Shown: positions 56,021 to 64,000 of the stretch, piece by piece
Layout: every line of letters begins with the position of its first letter
Numbering within the stretch: the first letter of the stretch is position 1
From: Closterium sp. Naga37s-1
Lineage: Eukaryota; Streptophyta; Zygnematophyceae; Desmidiales; Closteriaceae
DNA length: 64,000 nt
Direction: 5' to 3'
Assembly: GCA_947471745.1 (NCBI GenBank)
Contig: CANJKZ010000011.1
Coordinates: forward strand, 434,001-498,000
The notes under the pieces: model-generated
What the model was told of the DNA's origin: nothing
Databases searched by the model: none
The model's input: only the letters and a program-made list of their open reading frames with translations
Program-made: the position numbers and the translations under genes

Positions 56021-58353
56021 AGTGTTTTGGGAAGGTACGCGCCCCGTGCCCATATCACCGTCCACATCACTGTCGGCAAAAACTTGATCCCCTCCCACAC
56101 CTTCCTCCACTTCTCCAACTCGGTTTCCTCCAAGCCGGTGAGCTCGGCCATGAGGACCTTGCTGACGTAACCGTCGTAGACGATGTACGCAATCGAGTGC
56201 AGGTACGCCAGCTCCATCTTGTCGCGCGACTTGCCGATGTATCGATTAGCGCCGAGCACCTTAATCTCGCCCACCCACCCTAGACCGTCGCCCGAGTTGT
56301 CATGGCGGATGCCATGACCCTTCCGTCCTTTCTCCTTCTCCTTCTCCTTCTTCTCCTCCTTCTCCTCCTTCTCCTCCTTGTTCTCCTTCTCCTTCTCCTT
56401 CTCCGCCGCCTTCTCCTTCCCTTTCTTCGCCGACGTACCCTCGCCGACCGACTTCTCCTCCACCTTCTCCTTCCCTATCTCCACTGCCTTCTCCTTCCCT
56501 ATCTCCACCGACTTCTCCTTCGCCTTCTCCCTCCCTGTCTCGGCCGACATCTCCTTCGTCGCCGACATCGCCCGTGTTTTCCTCTGAGAGCTCGCCCTCC
56601 CTTTCTCTGTGTCGGCCTTCCCCTTCCGTTTCGACTCTCCCTCGCCGACAGCATCAGTGGTCGTCTTTGGCTCCGCTGAACCACCGGGGAGACTCGCCGA
56701 AGGCTCCACATGCGTCGTGTCCGAGATGGCCAGAGCAGGGGGGTGCCCGGGGCGTTTTACCGCTTCCAACAGGTTCTGGATGGCATCGATGTCGGCGTCG
56801 TTGTGGCCTTTTGACGCCTGTGCAGGGTCAACGGCTCCGCCGCCGGTTGCTAGCGCTGCCCTCACGCCCTTCTCCGCCGCCACGTTTACCGATGTCGGCG
56901 TCGCGCTTGAGCCGGCTTCCGGCTGAGTCCGTGTTGGCAGTGCCGCACTACGTGCGCCTAGCCGGGCGCGAAGCAATGCGGACTTTGGGTCCGCAGGAGG
57001 ACGGGCGGCGACCAGAGGTGCGGCATGTGGGGCACTGGGCGTTGTGGCGGCGACCTGCGGAGTGACCGAGCGACGTGCTGTTTTGGCGGGGGCGGCTTCT
57101 AAGGGAGGCTACTGCACGTCCTTGCGATGGGCCTCCATGCGTTGGAGCATTTCCCTGAGCGCATTCGCCGCTGCGGGCACCTTAGTGGCGGACGGACCGT
57201 CGCGGTTAGCCGCAGCATCCTTCGCGTCGCCCTTGGCGGCAGACGGGCCTGCTGGAGCTGGGGTAGCCGCAAGGGCCGACCCATCGTTGTTGGTGGCTGA
57301 CGGGCCGACCGGCGCGCTGCTAGCCGCAGGGGGTTTTCGGGGAATCGACGTGGTCCCCGCCACCCCGACAGATGGTCCCTTGACGGTTCTAGCGCCGCCA
57401 TCTATCGCCGTTTGAGCGGTTGGGATCTCCTTGTCGCTCAAGCCTTTCCCGCCGCTCGCCAGACCATGGGGCTTCTCGGCGACCAGGGGCGAGGCTGTTG
57501 GTCTAGCGTCTTGAGCGGCAACCTTGTCGGCATGGCCCCCATCTGCACTCCCGATTCCATCGCCCTTGCTGTGCGACCTTATCACCTTGGCCACGTTCTT
57601 CTTGAGCTGGTCGACCACGCTCTGACCTCGAGTCCGCGAGCCGCCTGGACCCACCACGCCGACGCTGTGGCTCCCATCGGCTCCCTTGCTCCGCTTCACG
57701 CTCCCCGCATCATCTCCGCCGCCCGCCCTTTTCTGGCCCTGCTTGTCGGCCTCCCTTCGTTGCGCGGGATCGGCGTCATTGGGCGACGGCGACGACCCAC
57801 GCCGACCAGCCGCCACATTGCCGATCACCTCGGTCATAAGCTTTAACCCGGATGCAACAAACGACTGCTGTGTGGCCTCCGTCACCGCCTTCAAGACGTC
57901 CGCCTTGAACGACTTCATGAGCTCGTCCGGGAAGGCTGGCGGGGGCTGCGGCGGGGGCGGCGGCGGCACGGCGATGTTGCGAGTTACCGTGGCGGCAATG
58001 TTGGTCTGCGCGGCGGCTAGGTGCTTCGAGATGTAGTCCTCCAAACCCAGTTTCGCATCGTCCACCACCGCTTCCACGTGGTTGGCCAAGGCGGTGACCG
58101 CTTTTGCGCGTTCAACTGCCATACTTCCCTCCGGACCGTCGATTTCCGCCAACCACGTCGACGCCTGTTCGGCGAAGGACTTCATCGCCTTCCACGATTC
58201 GTCCATGTGGTTGGTGATGTTGTCCGTGATGGTTGTCGACACGGCCGACGTCGCATCTAGCAGCCGTTTCGCCGCATTATGGTCGGAGACGGCGACCTGG
58301 TCGGCCAACGACTGGAGCTTGTCGAGGAGTCCGCGTATCCCCAATGCAAACCT
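56021..58353 (-). pseudogene. Middle exon of the convergent gene, one in-frame TAG
   Basis: One frame runs from the edge of the Copia-B relative (58353) to the donor at 56020, broken only by TAG 57109-57111. Before the stop: helical sequence (GLLDKLQSLADQVAV...), PPPPPPQPPP near 57950-57980 and a Lys/Arg-rich, Ser-rich region (DAGSVKRSKGADG). After the stop the same frame continues PPLEAAPAKTARRSVTP, then a long Lys/Glu heptad tract (about 56320-56600) and an ordered segment (KVLGANRYIGKSRDKMELAY, TELEKWRKVWEGIKFLPTVM) before the splice donor. Continuity of composition and frame on both sides argues for one protein with a recent nonsense change. Confidence 0.62.
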
Positions 58354-59219
58354 TGTTAGAGACTAAGGACGGAGTCTATGAAGATTAAGAGCTGAAATAT
58401 CTCAAAATCGTCAACTATAATTCCGACAGAAACGTCGTCGTCACAAGAAACGTCGTCGACAAAACACGCTCTGTTAGAATTCTCTCAAACTCGAGTATCT
58501 TGTAGCCCTGGACATTGGCTATCGTTCCCAATTTGAATTGTATCAAAATATGAAGTATAACTCGAGTTATGAAGTTCGGCGCACTAGGGGGTATGCTGCC
58601 ATAGAAACTTAACTCAATCACAATAGTTCTCACAAGTTCACACAAGAAAGTTGGAGTAGCAATAGAACCAGATAGGAGGGGATGAGGAGGACGAGAGGGA
58701 AGGTCCCAAGGGAGTCCCCAACCAAGGACACCCCATACCACACAATTCCCCTCTCTATAGGCACCCCAACTTTGACATTTGTCACTTTCCCAACTCATGC
58801 CATCCACCTCACCCAACTTGGCCACACTTGCCAACCTGGTTTGGCACCTCCCAACCACTTGGCAGCATCTACAGTGATGTTGACGAATTTCCCAACCCCC
58901 AAGAGTCTGTACTCCTTATGGAGTCAACACCACAACTTCCCTTAGTCACCACAACCAAATATCAAAAGCATACGATCTTCCAACGTTCGTAACTTTCTTG
59001 TTCGTGCTCCGATTGAAGCGATACTTGGTTCGTCGGAAAGCTCTTGAGCAGAGGAGTCACTTCAGATATCTGCTCAAGCCAAATAACATTCACACACACT
59101 CAGAAAAACCAAACCGCACAAAACACAAATTCTTGCATACGCTCATACCACGCATGCAACGCACGAACACATGATGGGAGGCAGACAGACGTGAATGCAT
59201 ATGATTGCATCACACAACA
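58354..59219 (-). repeat. 3' LTR of the Copia-B relative (866 bp)
   Basis: Plus-strand tgttagagactaaggacgg ... gattgcatcacacaaca, the reverse of the Copia-B LTR with scattered substitutions and small indels. Confidence 0.88.
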
Positions 59220-59276
59220 AACTCCCCCTCTGGCTGCGAACCATCATCCCACATGTCATAGCTCAAGCATGCACCC

Positions 59277-59762
59277 TCAATGCACACTCATCCCAGCAAG
59301 CTTCATGCCCTTCCAATGCTCAGATTCAGCCAGGCGCTTGGTGAGAATGTCAGCCGCCTGCTGATGGGTCTTCACAATCTCCAGCCGCACCTCCTTGTCC
59401 AGGAGCCTCCTCACCCAATGCCAATTAGGCCTGATGTGCTTCGTCAGCCCATGAAGGCAAGCGTTCTTAGCAAGCTTCACAGCCGACTCGTTGTCACAGA
59501 AAATCACAGTTGGCTCCTTCTGGCACACTCCGATCTCCTCCAACAAACGCCTCAGCCACACCACCTCCTTCACCCCATGATGAAGGGCCATGTACTCAGT
59601 CTCACACGAGGACAGCCCCACCTCGTTCTGCTTCTTGCTGCGCCAGCTCACTGCACCACCTCCAAACAGGCACACATAGCCCCCAATGCTGGTGCCATCC
59701 GCCTTCACAGAGTTGAAGCTAGCGTCGGTGTAGCAGGTCAGGAGCATCTCCACCTCCATTTC
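59277..59762 (-). CDS. RNase H end of copia pol, truncated
   Basis: Minus-strand frame beginning at about EMLLTCYTDASFNSVKADG and continuing through SSCETEYMALHHGVKEVVWL, CDNESAVKLAKNACLHGLTK and LTKRLAESEHWKGMKLAGMS to the stop at 59277-59279. It is nearly the same as the Copia-B end and has no internal stops. Upstream it merges into Glu codons of the GAG/TCC repeat, which are not part of the copia protein. Confidence 0.85.
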   Translation of the reverse strand, partial: EMEVEMLLTCYTDASFNSVKADGTSIGGYVCLFGGGAVSWRSKKQNEVGLSSCETEYMALHHGVKEVVWLRRLLEEIGVCQKEPTVIFCDNESAVKLAKNACLHGLTKHIRPNWHWVRRLLDKEVRLEIVKTHQQAADILTKRLAESEHWKGMKLAGMSVH

Positions 59763-59784
59763 CTCCAACTCCCACTCGACCTCT

Positions 59785-59992
59785 TCCTCCTCCTCCTCCT
59801 CCTCCTCCTCCTCCTCCTCCTCCTCCTCCTCCTCCTCCTCCTCCTCCTCCTCCTCCTCCTCCGCCGAGCCCCCCTCCTACTCCTCCTCCTCCTCCTCCTC
59901 CTCATCCTCCTCCTCCTCCTCCTCCTCCTCCTCCTCCTCCTCCTCCTCCTCCTCCTCCTCCTCCTCCTCCTCCTCCTCATGATCCTCATGGT
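59785..59992. repeat. TCC (GAG) trinucleotide microsatellite
   Basis: About 200 bp of nearly pure tcctcc, broken by one gccgagccccc patch near 59863. On the minus strand it encodes poly-Glu in the frame of the convergent gene and poly-Arg in another. Its true length may be wrong in the assembly. Confidence 0.9.
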
Positions 59993-60378
59993 CCTCTTCC
60001 TGATCCTCATTATCATCTTGGTGCTTCTCCGCGGTCCCAGTCACCGCCCTTCCCGCCTCCTCATCTTCCTTGTCGACGCCGCCTCCGGGCTCTCCGATCG
60101 AAGTCCCACGCGCATCATGGACGGTGTAGGCGACACCTACTGCTTGGGATGCCGAAGGGGCCTCCTCGCCGTCGTCGTCACAGGCGTCGGCAGCAACTCT
60201 GACATGGCCCGACCGTTTGAGAGCGACGTGCTCCTTGACGAATGTTATCATCCCATTCCGCATCCCCTTCAACCCCGAAACGTTCACCTTGTCCATGCTG
60301 GTCACACTGCGACGGAGGGCGCTGGTCAGGAGATCCATCGGCCGACCGATGCGGGCCAAACCCTGTGCCGACACCGAC
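59993..60378 (-). CDS. Exon 2 of the convergent gene
   Basis: Starts after a tag acceptor (60379-60381) and reads SVSAQGLARIGRPMDLLTSA, then GMRNGMITFVKEHVALKRSG and an increasingly acidic stretch (EKHQDDNEDQEEDHEDHEE) that runs into the TCC microsatellite. The acceptor is one of two neighbouring AGs (the other is cag three bases earlier); both keep the phase. Unknown function. Confidence 0.55.
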
Positions 60379-60524
60379 CTACTGTAGATAACCCTGAATC
60401 CTAAAGTCGGTGTCGACGTGAACTCGTAGCGCCGCCCTAGACGTGGGACAACCCTAACACCGACGCTGCGTCGACCAGCAATGTATGAAGATGTCGACGC
60501 CGACATCCCCATACGGAGACTCAC

Positions 60525-60691
60525 TTGAGGCCGAATCCCAAGCAACGGGCGTTGAACTCTAGCCTATGGTCTACGAGGACGGCGTAGTCGTGTTCCCCGA
60601 GCTTGGCAGTGAGTCCACTACCGAGGCCGAGATACAGAGGGAAGTCCTGCACGGTCGGCGCCGCTTCGCCGGCTTTCGGGTCGGCCTCCAT
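60525..60691 (-). CDS. Exon 1 of the convergent gene
   Basis: ATG 60691 (MEADPKAGEAAPTVQDF) to ctcaa followed by gtgagt. The 55 full codons include FPLYLGLGSGLTAKLGEHDY and end LEFNARCLGFGL. Without splicing a stop follows one codon later. The intron (146 bp) contains gtcgacgccgac and gtcggtgtcgac-type words, as do the recombinase introns. No known domain is recognised. Confidence 0.55.
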
Positions 60692-61980
60692 GGCGGTGAA
60701 GGGAATTGACTGCAGGCTAAGGGACGAGAATGTGGGAGTAATGTTGAAAGAGAAACGAGATGCCGAAAATGAGGAGCGATGCCTCCTTCCACCACGGAAA
60801 GGGAGTCGGTGCCCCACAGGCCGGTTGAGGCATCGCCCAGGGTTCGTGGTGCCTGGCTTGGCAGGGTTTGGCGGGCTGCATGCACAAGTGGCACAAGTGC
60901 TCCTTCGCCGCCGAGCCAGCACGTCGACTTCGCGTCCCCTGACTTCGCTCGGCGAGGGGACGCAATTTCACATGCGCGTGGTGCGACGTTTCGGCCGACA
61001 CGTGTCGATTTCGCAGCGGATCGCGAAAACCCCGCGCCGCGATGCGAGCGATCCAATTTCGCCGGGCTCGAAATTTCGCATGCACCCGATGCGAACCCGC
61101 GTGCGAGAGCATGTGGCGTCGCCGCAACGGGTCGCGACATTGTCGAGCGGCCCGAGGGGAGCACCCGAATTTCGCATGGCCCTCGCCTGTCCGTCCGGGC
61201 AGGTCGCGAGGGTCACTAGGACGTCGCGGGCAGCAGGCACGGGAGGGCTGCCTTCGCGCGAGGGTTACTTTCCCTCTCGCGAGGGTTACTTTCCCTCGCG
61301 CGAGGGCTCGCCAGCTCGCCGCCCCCACCCGGTAACGCGGGGCGCTATTCAATCACGCAGGGGGTTTGCGGGGCGGCGGTCGTGCGCTCGGCCCCGCCCT
61401 GGGCCAGTTCCCCGCCTCGTCATGCCCGGCTCCGACGACCCCCTCTGACGACACTGGCAAATCGGTTCCGACGACCGAATTGCGCTGGGATGTTCGTGGC
61501 CAAAGTTTCTGAAACCAGCGAAGCAACTAGTGAAATTTCTCTCGTCGCAATTCGGGAAGGGCCAGCCCAACTGCCCTTGCAAAACAACCCACCAAACGCC
61601 AACATTCCGCAACTGTAGCACTTTGTGGGTGCACCCACTCTGTGATCCCGCGTTGTCCGTGGCACCGACTGACAGGGTGCATGGCTCAGCTGTTTGGAGT
61701 GGCGTGGACTCAAATGTGGGGGGACACCTCCAGCTGGCGTCGGAGCAAATCTGTTACTTGGCACATGCAGAGTGTCACGGACTTCACGTGGAGGGATGGT
61801 CATCGCATATCTGATCCCTCCCCACTCCACATGCAGCAGGTCGGCCACTTCCCCCCAATCCGATCTGACCGTTCCAGCTGTGAGGGACGATTCGCGCTTG
61901 ATAGCGATTCCGTCTGGCGAGTGCTTCTCCTTCATGCATTTATTCATGCAGAGATTTGAACGGAACACCAGTCACTGACT
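60692..61980. other. CpG-rich intergenic region right of the convergent gene
   Basis: Very rich in CG dinucleotides (tttcggccgacacgtgtcg, cgatgcgagcgatcc), with the word aatttcgc recurring near 61047, 61071 and 61168. It should contain the promoter of the convergent gene. Long open frames on both strands here overlap one another and look like composition effects. Confidence 0.5.
61255..61313. repeat. Short tandem repeat, about 20-bp unit
   Basis: cgcgagggttactttccctc occurs twice in a row, followed by a third partial copy (cgcgaggg). Each unit contains the inverted words gaggg and ccctc. Confidence 0.8.
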
Positions 61981-63300
61981 GAACGGTCGGTTTTCGGTCA
62001 GTTGGGGGTGGGAAGATTCGGTGTGCTCTGATAAATTTGTGCTGCGTTCCTTGTAAACCTTCCGTTGGGTCACTTTTTAATTAGATAAGTTACATTTTGG
62101 TGCATCCTTTCCGCACTTAATTCGACTAACCAAACCCGTTTCTCTGCATGCATCAAGGTCTTGGTAACTATTACCCTACTAATTCTGCATTTAACGCGAT
62201 TGTGTCCTTTCACTTGCGTCTGACAGGCCACCCTTGCATAGTTGACATGCTACTTGCATGTTCGCTTGGGTGTTGTTGACGCGGTTCATAATGTAGCGCA
62301 CTTGCACTTGCGATCTGCTGGCACTGAGCTGGCAGTCAGCTTGTAACTGATGGACGAGCGTTCAGTATCCCAGCTACAGTTGCTCACCTCGCTCGCTGTT
62401 CATCTGGTGTAGGTGCCCAAACGGATTTTGAACTTGTTGATAGACTGTTCCTCGCGAACTTAACTCTTTCATACTCTTCATTCCCACCCAGCGCACCTGT
62501 TCTTCACATACACAATCACACTGATTGAAGTGTTTGAACGGCACAAATCCTTGCGCAGCTTGGTCAGAGTAACTTCGAGAAATAGTCACGATTTCCAGAG
62601 CTTTTGTGTTGGTGGGCCACATAGGATTCACCTCATGACCTCATGAAACGAACAGAATCCCGCGTCAAGCAGCCCCACACAAAACACGTCACACGACGCC
62701 CACCCTTGCACACTCCCCCGATCGTGGCCATTAATGGTGATGTAACGCATGATCCTCCAGATCGGAGCTTTCGGATTTGAGCATCCCCCATTGCCGCCAA
62801 ACACTTCACCCCAGGCCACCACCACGCCACACCACACCACAACCCCTCGGTGCCACCAGCCGCTCCACTTTCCAGCACGACCACGAGCCCAACCGTCTTC
62901 CCGCCACGAAACCCAAACCCGATCAAGCCCATCTCACGTCGCACGATCGCATCTCGTTTGTGAACCTTCCGCCTATACGCGGAAACTCTGTTCCCAAGCT
63001 CCAAGGGTTCCCCCATATGGCCTCCTCGTCTCCCCCTCAATTTCTCCCCACGATCCCCCCCTCGCCCCATCCCCCCCATCGGTTTCCTCCCTCGGCCAAT
63101 CCCACACCCCCAACTCACCCCCACCACCTCCCCGTACCCCATTATACGACCCAGATGCTCATCCTGCTGCGCATCACCACCACCAGTCATTCATCTGCCC
63201 CGCTTGACCACTCCTCCACACCACACACCCACCTTGACTCCCCCTTTCGACTCCCCTCGGCCCGCCTCGTCTCTCTGGCTTCCTCCTTCCTCACTCCCCT
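61981..63300. other. Intergenic region, upstream of the gene at 63559
   Basis: Composition falls to that of ordinary non-coding DNA; part of it (62760-63330) is very C-rich. I see no retroelement fragment and no frame that looks like a protein. Confidence 0.55.
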
Positions 63301-63334
63301 TAGACTCCCCCCTATCCCACAGCAGCCTTGGGCG

Positions 63335-63375
63335 TCCAGCATAAAACACCTGCAAGGAATATTTTTTATCATCAA
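63335..63375 (+). promoter_or_regulatory. Possible core promoter of the gene at 63559
   Basis: cagcataaaacacctgc near 63336-63352 resembles a TATA element, about 210 bp before the ATG. It would give a leader of roughly 180 bp. No transcription evidence is available. Confidence 0.35.
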
Positions 63376-63558
63376 TGTTTCACCATCATTGTTCAAAGCC
63401 GTTCCTTCGTCTTCCGTCTTTCGTGCAAGACCAAGTCTTCTAGACATCCAGACTTCGTGCTATCCAGCATAAGAGAAAAGGCTAATTAGGATTCCAATCA
63501 AAGATCCCTCTTTCGCAAGCCGTTCGCTTTACGCCAACTTGAAGTTTCGTGCACACCA

Positions 63559-64000
63559 TGGAGCTTGAAGCGCTCGAAAGCAAGCTGCATCTTCTCGACC
63601 TTCACCGCCAGCTCAGTGCGGTCCACTGCCAAAACTTCATCCGCATCCTCGAGTCGTCTCTCGCCGAATGCGTCACGCAATCAGATCGCGCCGCTTCGCT
63701 CGCGGAGGATGACGAGTTCGGCGCCGAGAAAGCCGTTGAGATTGACGTGTCCTCGCCACGTGCCTGCTCGCGAGGCGAAGACGCCGCGTGGGAGTGCATC
63801 AGCAGCAGCTGGAGCAGCAGCGGAAGCAGCAGCAGCACCAGCAGCAGCAGCAGCTCCTCTAGCTGGCAAGCGGATCTGAACTTTTACGACGAGTCCGCAC
63901 CGGTCACTCGCTCTCACTCGCACTCTCACTCCCACTTCCATTCCACGAAAAGCTCTCGCCGCTGCAGCACCGGTCCGAAGCAGCACGTCCGCTCGACGGC
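63559..64000 (+). CDS. Start of an unrecognised gene with a Ser-rich N-terminal part, runs off the window
   Basis: ATG 63559 in a good context (caccatgg) opens a frame of 147 codons with no stop before the end. The N-terminus MELEALESKLHLLDLHRQLS is amphipathic and probably helical. It continues with FIRILESSLAECVTQSDRAA, an acidic segment, a Ser run (SSSSTSSSSSSSSW near 63805-63860), a His/Ser alternation (RSHSHSHSHFHS near 63910-63943) and a basic stretch. There is no retroelement similarity, and base composition shifts at the ATG. It is plausibly a host nuclear gene, but I cannot name a family from this part. Confidence 0.65.

Larger units (their letters stand above)
58354..59768 (-). mobile_element. 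Truncated Copia-B relative (LTR plus RNase H end)
   Basis: Minus-strand 3' end of an element related to Copia-B: an 866-bp 3' LTR (58354-59219), polypurine tract, 3' untranslated stretch and the last 160 residues of pol. The LTR is clearly diverged from Copia-B but alignable throughout. The 5' side stops at a TCC/GAG repeat, so no 5' LTR and no target duplication can be shown. It lies inside the convergent gene. Confidence 0.88.
55195..60691 (-). pseudogene. Unrecognised multi-exon gene convergent to the recombinase
   Basis: Proposed minus-strand model: exon 1 60691-60525; intron 60524-60379 (gtgagt...tag); exon 2 from 60378 into a Glu-rich/TCC tract near 59770; then the Copia-B relative at 58354-59768; then 58353-56021; intron 56020-55937 (gtaggt...cag, 84 bp); last exon 55936-55195. 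Roughly 1,200 residues. Features: GRPMDLLTSALRRSVTSMDK region, acidic repeat tract, helical middle (KLQSLADQVAV, TITDNITNHMDESWKAMKSF), Pro run, nuclear-looking basic patches, Lys/Glu coiled coil, and a Gly/Lys-rich C-terminus. I recognise no domain. Lesions: the retrotransposon and one in-frame TAG at 57109-57111. It may be cargo of the recombinase element or a neighbouring host gene. Confidence 0.6.

Noticed and set aside
59738..60016. Poly-Arg or poly-Leu proteins over the TCC tract
   Set aside because: Pure trinucleotide translation in off frames.
60571..61448. Long overlapping frames on both strands right of the convergent gene
   Set aside because: They occur in all frames of very GC-rich DNA; only the short exon with a splice donor at 60524 fits the neighbouring gene.

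Overview
The window is nuclear DNA from a eukaryote, most likely the green-plant lineage. It is dominated by Ty1/copia LTR retrotransposons primed by initiator-Met-type tRNA (TGGTATCAGAGC-like sites), and its non-retroelement genes have short spliceosomal introns (84-146 bp). Repeat load and composition would suit a streptophyte alga, bryophyte or lycophyte, but I cannot name the species. I saw no rRNA, tRNA, CRISPR or bacterial-type operon.

Positions 1-22500 are copia on copia. One family, here called Copia-S (LTRs of only 130-160 bp, Gly-rich Gag, odd zinc finger, repeat-encoded linker between integrase and reverse transcriptase), supplies six copies: S1 (1-4492), S2 (4713-6911, minus), S3 (6980-8224), S4 (8225-10310 plus 22354-22500), S5 (10311-22348, inserted in S4, TSD tcact) and S6 (12840-17554, minus, inserted in S5, TSD cactc). 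A 68-bp piece of a Copia-C LTR sits at the S2/S3 junction.

Positions 22501-23664 are non-retroelement DNA. They are split from 44149 onward by the 20.5-kb S7 nest (23665-44143, TSD cgcac). S7 carries Copia-B (24411-30911, TSD gccct, intact Gag-Pol) in its leader and S8 (31957-38546, TSD aaggg) in its gag.

Positions 44149-60691 hold the most interesting locus. A plus-strand gene with four exons encodes a tyrosine recombinase of the Crypton/Ndc10 type: catalytic Arg, HxxR, His and Tyr, followed by an Ndc10-like domain, a coiled coil and a GCR1_C-like DNA-binding region. Its last exon is split by Copia-C (47914-54396, minus, TSD gcggc). A second, unrecognised multi-exon gene of roughly 1,200 residues converges on it from the minus strand (60691 to 55195). 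That gene is interrupted by a truncated Copia-B relative (58354-59768) beside a TCC microsatellite. Both genes and their introns are sprinkled with GTCGAC/GCCGAC motifs. Without the retrotransposons they could form one large Crypton-like, possibly cargo-carrying element.

Positions 60692-63558 are a CpG-rich then AT-richer intergenic stretch. An unrecognised gene with a Ser-rich N-terminal part begins at 63559 and runs off the window.
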